A stretch of DNA of 64,000 nucleotides, taken from DATGKG01 sp963851325. Its GTDB lineage: Bacteria; Desulfobacterota; Binatia; Binatales; Binataceae. Shown here piece by piece: positions 34,536 through 42,862 of this stretch (positions are counted from its first letter, which is position 1; every line of letters starts with the position of its first letter). Below the pieces are notes generated by a model. That model was not told the DNA's origin and ran no database searches. It was given only the letters and a program-made list of their open reading frames with translations. The position numbers and the translations under genes are program-made. The stretch is taken from positions 1,798,001 to 1,862,000 of the forward strand of contig CAWKOR010000001.1 of assembly GCA_963851325.1 (NCBI GenBank), read 5' to 3'.

Positions 34536-35307
34536 GATTCAGCCTCGCGCAGTAGTCAGCCTCCAGATACGACACCAGTTTCCGCGCTCCGAGTGCGCGC
34601 GAGCCCGAACCTGCGGCCAGAAACTGCCGGGAGTCGATTTCGTCCGCAACTTCGATTCGATAGCTGGGCCGAGAGTCAGGAATCTTATAGTACGGGTCCC
34701 CTTTCACCAACATGATCGGTTCGCAGGTGATGGTGATGGGCTGCAATGTTACCCCGGTGAGCGTTGCGATGTGGGCGAATCCGCGTTGAAAATGCAGCGG
34801 CTTGCCGGGCACCGAGCGGGTCCCTTCGGGGAAAATAATCAGGTTGTTGCCCGCCGCCAGGGTCGTGCGGCATTTCTCGATCAAGACGTCCGCTTCGCAG
34901 TCATTGCCAATGTAGCCGGCCTCGCGAACCAGCGAGCGCAGCAGCGGGTTGGCGAACAGCTCGGATTTCACCACGCACTTCGCATCCGGCAGCAACGCCA
35001 TCAGCAGCACGATGTCGAGCAGCGTGGGATGATTGGCGACCACTATCCTTCCTCGGCAGGTGGAGAGCTTCTCGCCCCCCACAACGTCGATTTTTACGAC
35101 CCCGAGCACCTGCAACATCGCGAGGTAAACGCGAAAACTCCTGCGGATGATGGACTGGGCGCGGCGATGCCGCGCCTGCTCGTCGCGGACGAACAGGGTG
35201 ACGATCGGAATCACCGTCATCGCCAGGATGAATCCTCCAACTCCGAGCGCGACAAAGGCGAACACCGTCCAAACCAGGCGCCAGATGTAGAACAGTCGTT
35301 TAGCCAC
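34528..35307 (-). CDS. apeD: 1-acyl-glycerol-3-phosphate acyltransferase-like enzyme (ApeD-like)
   Basis: 259 residues. A membrane-span-rich N-terminus (LVWTVFAFVALGVGGFILAM) precedes the PlsC-type motifs VVANHPTLLDIVL (H-x4-D) and IIFPEGTRS. It probably acylates the lipid part of the aryl polyene. GTG 35307 overlaps the apeC stop by eight bases; an ATG at 35361 in the same frame would lie deep in apeC. Confidence 0.85.
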   Translation of the reverse strand: MAKRLFYIWRLVWTVFAFVALGVGGFILAMTVIPIVTLFVRDEQARHRRAQSIIRRSFRVYLAMLQVLGVVKIDVVGGEKLSTCRGRIVVANHPTLLDIVLLMALLPDAKCVVKSELFANPLLRSLVREAGYIGNDCEADVLIEKCRTTLAAGNNLIIFPEGTRSVPGKPLHFQRGFAHIATLTGVTLQPITITCEPIMLVKGDPYYKIPDSRPSYRIEVADEIDSRQFLAAGSGSRALGARKLVSYLEADYCARLNRG

Positions 35308-36058
35308 AGCGCTGCCATCGCCACTGGGTGCGCTCGCCGACGGTAATTTTCTCGCTTTCACCCGAAAGCATAAATTTTATGAAATCCAGCGCCTGCCCGC
35401 TCGCCGATTGCGCCGGGACCGTTCGATCTCGCGGGCCCAGCTCGACGCTGAAATCTTCTCCGTCCTGATGCGCTCCATTGAGGAGTATTGCCAGCGCCAC
35501 GCAAGTCTCGGGACCGTCTCCAATCTCGTCATACGGCGACGGAAGCAGATCGTCAAAGTAAACCAGCATCACCCGCTCGCCCGATGCTGCATTGAGGCAC
35601 GCGACGCTTTCCAGCAGACCGTAACCGAAACTATCAGCGCCGGCGGCAATCGCGGTATGCCCTGCAGTATTGCTCCATGCGATCGAAAGCAGGCCTGCGA
35701 GGGCGTTGTGAACTGAAAGACTGAAATCCGCCGGCGAGATCGGCTCCCGCGCCGCCAGCGAATTGAGGATGCGCAAGGTCCGATCGAACTCTCCGTGCCG
35801 GGAACAAAAGATGAAGCGGGCGGTCTGCTGCTCGCCGAGCAAGTAGCCGGCTCGAAACGCCATCTGGCCCACGACACTGATGCGGCGCCGTAACATCGGA
35901 GGTAGGGTCACAGCAGGCTCAGCCGGAGAATCCTGCGGATTTCTCGCACCACGCGACCAGGATATCCAATCCTCGCGGGTCTCCAACCCGGGGCCGCAAG
36001 CCATCCAGTTTTCGATCCGGAAGCGCGCGATGGGTTTTGCTTTCATCGCGCCGGTCAT
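35300..36058 (-). CDS. apeC: Beta-ketoacyl synthase chain-length factor (ApeC-like)
   Basis: 252 residues, a shortened ketosynthase-like protein: FRIENWMACGPGLETREDW at the N-terminus and FSLSVHNALAGLLSIAW as the region equivalent to the KS core, without a catalytic Cys. Such proteins form the inactive partner of ApeO and limit chain length. It is the first gene of the 16-gene minus-strand operon, and its promoter must lie in the 118 bases before the divergent PPTase gene. Confidence 0.85.
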   Translation of the reverse strand: MTGAMKAKPIARFRIENWMACGPGLETREDWISWSRGARNPQDSPAEPAVTLPPMLRRRISVVGQMAFRAGYLLGEQQTARFIFCSRHGEFDRTLRILNSLAAREPISPADFSLSVHNALAGLLSIAWSNTAGHTAIAAGADSFGYGLLESVACLNAASGERVMLVYFDDLLPSPYDEIGDGPETCVALAILLNGAHQDGEDFSVELGPRDRTVPAQSASGQALDFIKFMLSGESEKITVGERTQWRWQRCG

Positions 36059-36176
36059 TTCGCCATCCGCGACAGGCAGAACATTTGTCGTGTACTCAAT
36101 GATTTAACGCTGAATTTACTTCGCCGCGCGCTACAAGGGTAGAGCAGAAAGCAAAACATAGACAGGCCGTTGCGAA
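36059..36176. promoter_or_regulatory. Divergent promoter region of the aryl polyene operon and PPTase
   Basis: 118 bases between two divergent starts, more A+T-rich around 36080-36125. It must hold the promoters for both the 16-gene operon (leftward) and the PPTase gene (rightward). I could not assign boxes or an operator by eye. Confidence 0.5.
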
Positions 36177-36911
36177 GTGCTACAAATGGTCTCTCGACAT
36201 TGCATGGGCGTTTCACAAGGACAGATTCTCGCGGTCGCATACCGAAGGCTGACCGGGCAACCGGACGGCTCCCATCCTGACGCTGCGCCGGACCATCCGA
36301 ATTTCGAGGGCCAGGATTTTGCCCACAAGGGTCGCCGCGTCGAACACAAGCTGCAAAGCGGCGCGACCGAATTGTTGCTTCGGGATCTCCTGCACTTGTC
36401 GATTGGCGATCCTCCATCGCATTGGAAGCTGACACGGAATCAGTCCGGTAAGCCGGCTCTGACTACTTTGGGCGGACCCAGCTGCATCGATGTGTCCCTT
36501 AGTCATAGCGGTCCGCTCGCGCTGGCCGGGATCACCGATCTCGGGCAAATCGGCGTCGACGTTGAACTTCGCGACCCGAGGCGGTCGATTTCGGAAGTCG
36601 CTGCGTATGCCTTCGGTCCGCACGAACAACGGATGGTGGAATCCGATGGGATGCGCGCCTTCTATCGAATCTGGACACTGCGCGAGGCGTTGTCCAAGGC
36701 ATGCGGGGTCGGCTTCCCAATCCTGGCGGACCGACGCGACTATTTTTCGGAGGCGCCCGAATCGGGCGTCTGGCACAGCGTTATCGATAGCCGCCGATGG
36801 CTATTCTGGACGGGCGAGCTAGCCGATAACTACACGGTCGCCGTCGCTATCGCCCTGCGATCTCCGTATTCCCCGGATCGGATGCCGAATCTGACGCCAC
36901 TTCCGCTGTGA
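36177..36911 (+). CDS. 4'-phosphopantetheinyl transferase (Sfp type)
   Basis: Up to 244 residues. The signatures are VSLSHSGPLALAGI, IGVDVELRDPRR and FYRIWTLREALSKACG (the GVDVE and W-x2-xEA-x2-K motifs with the Mg-binding acidic residues). It transfers the 4'-phosphopantetheine arm of CoA to the carrier-protein Ser, here most likely ApeE and ApeF. The first start in frame is GTG 36177; ATG 36186 and ATG 36204 are more ordinary choices. Confidence 0.85.
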   Translation: MLQMVSRHCMGVSQGQILAVAYRRLTGQPDGSHPDAAPDHPNFEGQDFAHKGRRVEHKLQSGATELLLRDLLHLSIGDPPSHWKLTRNQSGKPALTTLGGPSCIDVSLSHSGPLALAGITDLGQIGVDVELRDPRRSISEVAAYAFGPHEQRMVESDGMRAFYRIWTLREALSKACGVGFPILADRRDYFSEAPESGVWHSVIDSRRWLFWTGELADNYTVAVAIALRSPYSPDRMPNLTPLPL

Positions 36912-36920
36912 TTCCGATTC

Positions 36921-37115
36921 CTGGTAGGGGCCGTTCGCGAACGGCCCGTCAAATCCTGGATGGCTTTGGTCCTTCCAAATCGTATTCGTCCAAGCCGGGA
37001 TACCTTGTCGGGACCTAGAACGAATGTCCTTAAAGCATCGAGTCTATCGACGCAAAATGGAGGCGCTTCGCGCAATCAGGATTCGACGGGGCGTTCGCGA
37101 ACGCCCCCTACCCAG
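36921..37115. repeat. REPIN-like pair of inverted palindromic repeats
   Basis: Two about 38-base units lie in opposite orientation at 36921-36960 and 37076-37115. Each centres on a palindrome (GGGCCGTTCGCGAACGGCCC in the first, GGGGCGTTCGCGAACGCCCC in the second), and the similarity continues into the flank (AATCCTGG against CAGGATT). An inverted pair of REP palindromes separated by about 115 bases is the REPIN arrangement. No RAYT transposase gene lies in the window. Confidence 0.65.
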
Positions 37116-37132
37116 AAGGTCCGCTTCTGGGT
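37110..37132. terminator. Hairpin, possible terminator of the lipoprotein gene
   Basis: ACCCAGAAG and CTTCTGGGT form a perfect nine-base stem with a five-base loop, 45 bases beyond the stop codon of the minus-strand lipoprotein gene. There is no T-run on the minus strand, so Rho-independent termination is doubtful. Confidence 0.35.
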
Positions 37133-37177
37133 CCATTTAAAATAAAGCTAACCCACTGCCGGACGCCCAAAGCCTGA

Positions 37178-37699
37178 CTATTTTGCCAGCTTGACGACGG
37201 TTCCCTTAAAGGCAACGCCTGCGGCCGCGAATCCCGCGTGACACTCGTACCGAGTCGGGTCCGACACGTCATTTTTCTTGTAGAAGCTGTGGATGTTGAT
37301 GACGGCGTTGCCACCTTCATCCAAAGCGCGTTTCTTAAAAACCTTCAAGGCGTCGAACGCCACCCATTCGCAAGCTTCGGCGTCGGTCTTGTTGAACGCA
37401 TTGGTCTTTCGGTTCGAGACGTATTCGCCATAAGTCTTCTGAACTTTGGGATGCGGCTGGTCGTCGAAGTAAAACGAAACCCCTTCCAGGTCGCTCTGAT
37501 ATTTGCTCAGCACGTCCGCAATCGGCATCATCTTGCCGCCGGCCAGAGGTTGCCCGGAACTTACCGCAGGCGGGGCCGTCGGCAGTGCGGCTGGACTAAC
37601 CGCCCCAACCGGAGCTGCTTCCGAAGCCTCGTGCGGGGCTCGGCATGCGGGCAGAACAATCAGACTGGCGAGAACCGGTAACAGTATGCGCTTGTTCAT
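37178..37699 (-). CDS. Lipoprotein of unknown function
   Basis: 173 residues. The signal peptide RILLPVLASLIVLPAC ends with a lipobox Cys, followed by a Pro/Ala-rich linker. The C-terminal domain has the pattern ALDEGGNAVINIHSFYKK, then CHAGFAAAGVAFKGTVVKLAK. Similar small proteins exist in many proteobacteria and are sometimes mislabelled as excinuclease subunits; the function is unknown. AAGGA precedes ATG 37699. Confidence 0.7.
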   Translation of the reverse strand: MNKRILLPVLASLIVLPACRAPHEASEAAPVGAVSPAALPTAPPAVSSGQPLAGGKMMPIADVLSKYQSDLEGVSFYFDDQPHPKVQKTYGEYVSNRKTNAFNKTDAEACEWVAFDALKVFKKRALDEGGNAVINIHSFYKKNDVSDPTRYECHAGFAAAGVAFKGTVVKLAK

Positions 37700-38002
37700 A
37701 GACTTTCCTTAGGAAGTAAGGCCAAAAGAGATGGGCAATCGCTACACCGAGACTACCTGAATCCAGCCCTTTGATGGGACCATCAAGCGCGGCATTGTTG
37801 CTTGTTCAGGTCCTCACATCAATAGCGCGAATCCGGTTGGCGGGACGCTGGATATCACCTCCGTCGCGAAATGCCCATCGAGCGATCGCATTGCTTTCCG
37901 TCATGGAGCCCGCCGTAGTATTCTCGCCGAAGCTTTGAGGGTTCCCACCGGGCGCGAATCTTCGGGAGCTCGAACTCCAGGAAGAACCAGAAAATTCCAC
38001 AA
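37700..38002. other. Divergent intergenic region
   Basis: 303 bases between the minus-strand lipoprotein and the plus-strand halogenase-like gene. It should hold both promoters. I see no convincing gene, tRNA or strong repeat; TTCC-TTA-GGAA near 37704 is a small palindrome next to the lipoprotein's ribosome site. Confidence 0.4.
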
Positions 38003-39329
38003 ATGCAGAATCAGGATGTATCGATGACCGCGGATCGCATGCGCGGGGCCGAGCCATGCAACGTCCTGATCATTGGGGGCGGCCCCGGCGGCTCGACTGC
38101 CGCGGCGTTGATTGCCGGCCATGGCAAGGACGTGGTGCTGCTCGAAAAAGATGCGCACCCGCGCTTCCACATCGGCGAATCGCTGCTACCGCGAAACCTC
38201 GCCATTCTCGAGCGGCTGGGCATCAGCGAACAAATCGCCGGCCTGGGCGTGCTGAAGCCCGGCGCGGAGTTCGTGTCGGACGAAACCGGTCAGAGCGTCG
38301 ACTACAACTTCGGGACCGGGCTCGATCGAGAATACACCTACAGCTATCAGGTCAGGCGCGCGGACTTCGATGACGCGCTGTTCGCCAATGCAAGGGAGAA
38401 AGGCGCCCGAACCTACCAGCGCACGATGGTGACCGATGTAACCTTCGGCGCGGCCGGGGAACGCAGCCAGGTATCCGCGCGAGACCACCAAGGCAAATCG
38501 CGCCTCTTCGCACCGAAGTTGGTGCTCGACGCATCCGGGCGCGACGCCTTCCTCGCGACCAGGTTGGGCGTGAAAGAAGCGAACAAGTACAACTCCACCG
38601 CCGCGGTCTTCGCGCATTTTCGCAGGCGTCGAGTATCGGGTGGGCAAAATGGCGGGCTCCATCAGCGTGCATCTGGTCAAGGACGGATGGTTCTGGATGA
38701 TCCCGCTTCCCGGCGACATCATGAGCGTGGGCTTTGTCGGCAACCAGGCAATATTCAAGAATCGCGATGGCAGCGTGGAGGATTTTTTTCTCGAGAAAGT
38801 CCACGCCAGTCCCACCGTGAGCGCGCGGATGACGAAGGCGGAACTGGCCTCGGAAGTGATAACCACCGGCAACTACTCGTATCGCGCGAGGTCGTCGTGC
38901 GGGGAAGGCTACTTCATGATTGGCGATGCCTTCGCGTTCATCGATCCGGTGTTCTCCAGCGGCGTCTTGCTGGCGATGACGGCGGGCGAGATCGGCGCGG
39001 AAGTTGCCCTCCGATGGCTCGAAGATCCGAAGGCCGGGCTGGCTATGGCGCGCAAGGCCGAACGTCGGATGCGAAGCGCGATGGACAAGATCAGCTGGCT
39101 GATCTACCGCATCAACCATCCGGTCTTCCGTCATATGTTCATGGCGCCCAGCGACAGCTTCCAGATGCGTGCCGGGGTGGTTTCGATCCTCGCGGGAAAC
39201 CTGCAACGCAGTTGGCGCTACTCGGCGCCGCTGCTCGCATTCAAGAGCGTGTTTTACGCATTGTCGCTGGCGTATCGATTTGGCATTCAGATCCCGTCGC
39301 CGATCGGAACGGAAATTCCTTCGGAGTGA
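38003..39329 (+). pseudogene. Flavin-dependent halogenase-like oxidoreductase, interrupted by a one-base frameshift
   Basis: An FAD protein of about 440 residues split between two frames. Frame 1 (38003 to about 38624) has VLIIGGGPGGSTAAALIAGH for FAD binding and RFHIGESLLPRNLAILERLG. After HFR it should continue GVEYRVGKMAGS, but that lies one base out of phase; skipping one base at about 38624 restores the frame to the stop at 39329. The second part has GWFWMIP, matching the WxWxIP signature of flavin-dependent halogenases, and AFIDPVFSSGV. Such enzymes chlorinate or brominate aromatic substrates with FADH2 and O2. All conserved blocks remain, so a recent mutation or a sequencing error is likely. 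The methyltransferase gene follows by eight bases. Confidence 0.75.
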
Positions 39330-39337
39330 GCACGCAA

Positions 39338-40081
39338 ATGTCCCAGACCTCGCTTCATGCGTTTGAGTGCGGCGCCGACGAGGCTCAGGCGTCGCGGCTT
39401 TACGTAAAGGAGTCGCGCTTCGGGATATGGTTTCTCGGCACCGAGACCTGGACCAAACGTGTGCTCGCACCCGCAATCGAAAATCTGGATAGCCTCATCG
39501 AAAATCGTCGCGCCTCGTATCCGGTGATTGTCGACGTCGGATGCGGTTTCGGACGCTCATTCAAAATGCTCAGCGATCGTTTTCGGCCCGCGCGAATGGT
39601 CGGCATCGACGTCGATCCCAACATGCTCGCGAGCGCGAGCCGGGAAACCCGGCGCCATGGACTCGCGGTCGAATTCAAAAGCGCGTCGAGTTCTGCCTTG
39701 CCCCTGGCCGATCAATCGGTCGACATGATCTTCTGCCATCAGACCTTCCATCACCTGGTCGATCAGCATCGCGCGCTGGGGGAGTTTCGGCGCGTCCTCA
39801 AGCCCGATGGATTGCTGTTGTTCGGGGAATCGACGCGCAAATATATCCACTCCTGGATCATTCGCCTCCTGTTTCGCCATCCGATGGAAGTGCAGCGCAG
39901 CGCGCCGGAGTATCTCGCGATGATTCGCGCCGCCGGTTTCGAAGTTCACCCGCGCTCGGTTTCGTATCCTTACCTGTGGTGGAGTCGCGCCGACCTGGCG
40001 ATCATGGAGCGATGGTTCGGGGTCCCGCCGCCCGCCACTCGCGAAGAGACGCTGGTCAACCTGGTGGCGATTCGGGCCTGA
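39338..40081 (+). CDS. SAM-dependent methyltransferase
   Basis: 247 residues. VIVDVGCGFGRSFKML is SAM motif I, MVGIDVDPNML motif II, and VDMIFCHQTFHHLVDQHRAL the post-region typical of type 11 methyltransferases. ATG 39338 follows GGAG by a good distance. It is probably co-transcribed with the halogenase-like gene and may methylate the same aromatic substrate; that is inference. It lies in the same frame as the first part of the halogenase-like gene, which creates a false 692-residue ORF. Confidence 0.8.
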   Translation: MSQTSLHAFECGADEAQASRLYVKESRFGIWFLGTETWTKRVLAPAIENLDSLIENRRASYPVIVDVGCGFGRSFKMLSDRFRPARMVGIDVDPNMLASASRETRRHGLAVEFKSASSSALPLADQSVDMIFCHQTFHHLVDQHRALGEFRRVLKPDGLLLFGESTRKYIHSWIIRLLFRHPMEVQRSAPEYLAMIRAAGFEVHPRSVSYPYLWWSRADLAIMERWFGVPPPATREETLVNLVAIRA

Positions 40082-40718
40082 CCGCCGAATGCCCTCGCGG
40101 TCGCAGCAACGCGGCCAACATTACCAGCATCGCGCCATAAATAAGCAATGGCAAACCGAAGGACAGGCTCGAACGCCCGACCAGACCTTTCGAGGCCGAT
40201 TGGGTGAAGTAATCCAGCAGCCCGGAGGCCGGTGCATTCGGCGCCCGCTCGGCTGCGGCCTGATACCACTTCCAGCTCACCAGCGCGCCCACCGCGATCG
40301 CGAGCGCGCAGAATCCGATCGGATAGAGCCACGTATACTTCTCGACTAAGGCCAAGATGAGCGCCGCGGTTCCGAGCGCCACCAGCAGCACACCCATCAC
40401 CAGCGCGAATTGGCTGTTGCCGTTGAAGTAAGTTATCGCGCCGACCACCGGAACATTCAGGATCGGAGCAAACGCGGCCACCAGAATCGCACCCGCTCCA
40501 ATCAGCGAAAGTGCCTGGCTCTTGCCGTCGGTCTTGAGATTTCGCGCCTCGAGCACGCGACCCATCTGGTCGTCGATGCCTTTTCCAGCGCGGTACAGGA
40601 GCGACCCGCCGCGCGCAACGCCTCGCAGCATCGAGACCAGCATCCGACTAGCAACCGACGCCGGTGCGGCGGGACGGTCGGGATGCGCATCAAGATTCGG
40701 TTCTGGCCTCTGCTCCAT
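40056..40718 (-). CDS. Hypothetical membrane protein
   Basis: 220 residues from ATG 40718, which has AGGAG upstream. After a polar N-terminus there are four or five hydrophobic segments (SLIGAGAILVAAFAPILNVP, FALVMGVLLVALGTAALILA, LYPIGFCALAIAVGALVSW, LLIYGAMLVMLAALL). A long loop before the last span is Ala/Gly/Ser-rich. I do not recognise the family. Its end overlaps the end of the methyltransferase gene by 26 bases, tail to tail. Confidence 0.65.
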   Translation of the reverse strand: MEQRPEPNLDAHPDRPAAPASVASRMLVSMLRGVARGGSLLYRAGKGIDDQMGRVLEARNLKTDGKSQALSLIGAGAILVAAFAPILNVPVVGAITYFNGNSQFALVMGVLLVALGTAALILALVEKYTWLYPIGFCALAIAVGALVSWKWYQAAAERAPNAPASGLLDYFTQSASKGLVGRSSLSFGLPLLIYGAMLVMLAALLRPRGHSAVRPESPPG

Positions 40719-40830
40719 CGATGCTCCTGGCGGCATTTACGACTATGGCGCATCTGACGAGTGCGAGACACCTTGCGCTCGGCCAGTCGCTCAGGAATGA
40801 ATAGGCGGTCCGCAATTCGCGAGGCGGAGC

Positions 40831-42717
40831 GTGAGGACCCGGAAGCATCTCAGACTCGTTATCTCGGCGCCCATCATCACTGCGATCTTACTGGTGATCG
40901 TGGCGCTGATCGCCGTGGTCCCCCGGATTGGCTGGTGCGCCCAGGCATCGGGACAATTCGGGCATCGGATTATTCGGCACATCCGGATCATTCGCCAGAA
41001 CGTTTTCACCGAAGCGGAACAGAAGAAGGGGCTGCTCGGCAACGAGACCTGGATGGATCGTTTTCCGTTGGGCGCCGAATTCCGCTACCTCAACGGGCCC
41101 GACAAGATGGACATCATCGGATGGGCGAACTGGATTCATATCAAGACCCAGGAGCGGGTGATCGAGCGCGAGCTGCTGTTCCATCGCGGCGATATCGACA
41201 ATCCGGCGATTCTCGCGGAAACCGAGCGCAACCTGCGCGCACTGGGAATTTTCCGCAATGCGCACATCAGTTCGACACCCGACGAAAATGATCCTGACGG
41301 GGCCGACGTCACCGTCGTGACCGAGGACTCATGGACCCTCCAGCCCAAAGTCAGCCTCGCGTTCCTCGGGGGCAGCCATGTCACCGGAGGCGCCGGAATC
41401 GCGGAGTACAATCTGTTCGGGCTGGGCAAGTCAGCCGAGATTTTTCACGGCAGCGAGTTGTATCGCAATCTCAACATCGTCGGCTACAACGATCCCCGCC
41501 TGTTCGGCACCCATTGGCATGCCCTCGCGATCGGAAGCGAGAACAGCGACGGGCGCATCCGCTCGCTGCTGACGGAGTACCCGTTCTATTCGATCGAGGT
41601 GCCATTCTCGTTCACGCTGGCGCCCTCCTACATCGTCGATCGCGAAAGGCTGTTTTCGATTCCCGCGGCGAATCCGGTCGCCTTCCGCCGCATCCAGACC
41701 GCGATCGCGGCCGAGGGCGACCTCGCGCTGGTGGCCAGGCATGACCTCGTGCGACGCATCGGCCTGCGCTACCAGGAATGGGACGACACCTTTACCACCG
41801 TCGAGAATTATCCGACCACCGCCAAGCTCGGCCTGCAGGATCGCCGGACCCACGCGCTCGAGGCTACCTACACCGAATGGTGGCCGGACTTCATCAAGGC
41901 CTACTACCTCGATGAGCTAGGGCATCCGGAGGACAAGGACCTCGGCCTCGCGTGGGAGTTGCGCATCGGGTATTCGCCGCAAGTCTTCGGCGCAAGCAAC
42001 AATGAAATGGTCCTCGGGAGCTCATTCAGCAAGGGCGCCAAGCTGAGCGATACCACGTATTCATGGCTCTATCTTCAGACCGCGGGCCGGCTCGGCGCGG
42101 GCCGCTTGCGCGATTCTTTCCTGACCGCGGAAACAATTGTCTATCAGCGGCTGCCCGAGGTCATTGGGCATCCGCAAACCTTTGTGGCCGATGCCCGCGG
42201 CGATTTCTCCAGCGGCCTCTTTCGCGATCACGAATTCGTCGCAGGCGGCGATGACGGCGGATTGCGCGGCTACCCGGTCAACTTCATCGGCGGCTCGCGC
42301 CGACTCATGATGCATCTGGAAGACCGGCTGATGGTCGCGCAGGACCTTTTCCATCTGATGTCGCTGGGAGTCGTCGGCTTCTTCGACGGCGGTGAGGTTT
42401 GGGGCCGCGGTCGCTCGCTCGAAGGCTCAAACTTCCTCGCCACGGTGGGGATGGGCTTGCGGATTGCGGGAACCCGCGGAAGCTTGCAGATCCCGGTGCG
42501 TCTGGATTTCGGTTTTCCGCTGGTGCATCACGTCGGCGTTAGTGCGGTCGATTTTGGAACCGGCAGCGGACCGGTTTTTGGAACATTCGGGCGTCCGTTT
42601 TTCGCGCAGGACAATGCGGTGAGCGTGCCGGAGAATTTCGCCCCCGATCAAAGGACCTCGACGTATCCTTATACTTCGCCCTTCACCACCCGCGGCGGCA
42701 TCTTCCCGGATTATTGA
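40831..42717 (+). CDS. Omp85-family outer membrane protein (POTRA plus beta-barrel)
   Basis: 628 residues. After a signal anchor (ISAPIITAILLVIVALIAVV) comes a POTRA-like domain (ERELLFHRGDIDNPAILAE, LRALGIFRNAHI) and a long beta-barrel. GGDDGGLRGYP is the conserved barrel motif equivalent to the RGF/RGY lock of BamA/TamA. The protein ends without the usual C-terminal Phe (FPDY). It may assist outer membrane protein or lipid insertion. One or two POTRA units are fewer than BamA's five, so it is not the housekeeping BamA. The start is GTG with GGAG upstream. Confidence 0.8.
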   Translation: MRTRKHLRLVISAPIITAILLVIVALIAVVPRIGWCAQASGQFGHRIIRHIRIIRQNVFTEAEQKKGLLGNETWMDRFPLGAEFRYLNGPDKMDIIGWANWIHIKTQERVIERELLFHRGDIDNPAILAETERNLRALGIFRNAHISSTPDENDPDGADVTVVTEDSWTLQPKVSLAFLGGSHVTGGAGIAEYNLFGLGKSAEIFHGSELYRNLNIVGYNDPRLFGTHWHALAIGSENSDGRIRSLLTEYPFYSIEVPFSFTLAPSYIVDRERLFSIPAANPVAFRRIQTAIAAEGDLALVARHDLVRRIGLRYQEWDDTFTTVENYPTTAKLGLQDRRTHALEATYTEWWPDFIKAYYLDELGHPEDKDLGLAWELRIGYSPQVFGASNNEMVLGSSFSKGAKLSDTTYSWLYLQTAGRLGAGRLRDSFLTAETIVYQRLPEVIGHPQTFVADARGDFSSGLFRDHEFVAGGDDGGLRGYPVNFIGGSRRLMMHLEDRLMVAQDLFHLMSLGVVGFFDGGEVWGRGRSLEGSNFLATVGMGLRIAGTRGSLQIPVRLDFGFPLVHHVGVSAVDFGTGSGPVFGTFGRPFFAQDNAVSVPENFAPDQRTSTYPYTSPFTTRGGIFPDY

Positions 42718-42862
42718 ACCATTTCAGATCCTTCGTCGCATCGTTTCACGCAGGCTTCGTGAGCCGATTCCAGATGCTCGCTTGACAATGCAAGAATCTC
42801 TTTGATAGCCGGGAATGAGGCGCATCGGGAAGTTTAATTCCGGCGCACCACTGGAGGCTGCC

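Noticed and set aside
38003..40081. A single 692-residue fusion of oxidoreductase and methyltransferase
   Set aside because: The middle (about 38625-39337) is the out-of-frame shadow of the oxidoreductase's second half. The methyltransferase has its own ATG at 39338 with a ribosome site, so the fusion is an accident of phase.
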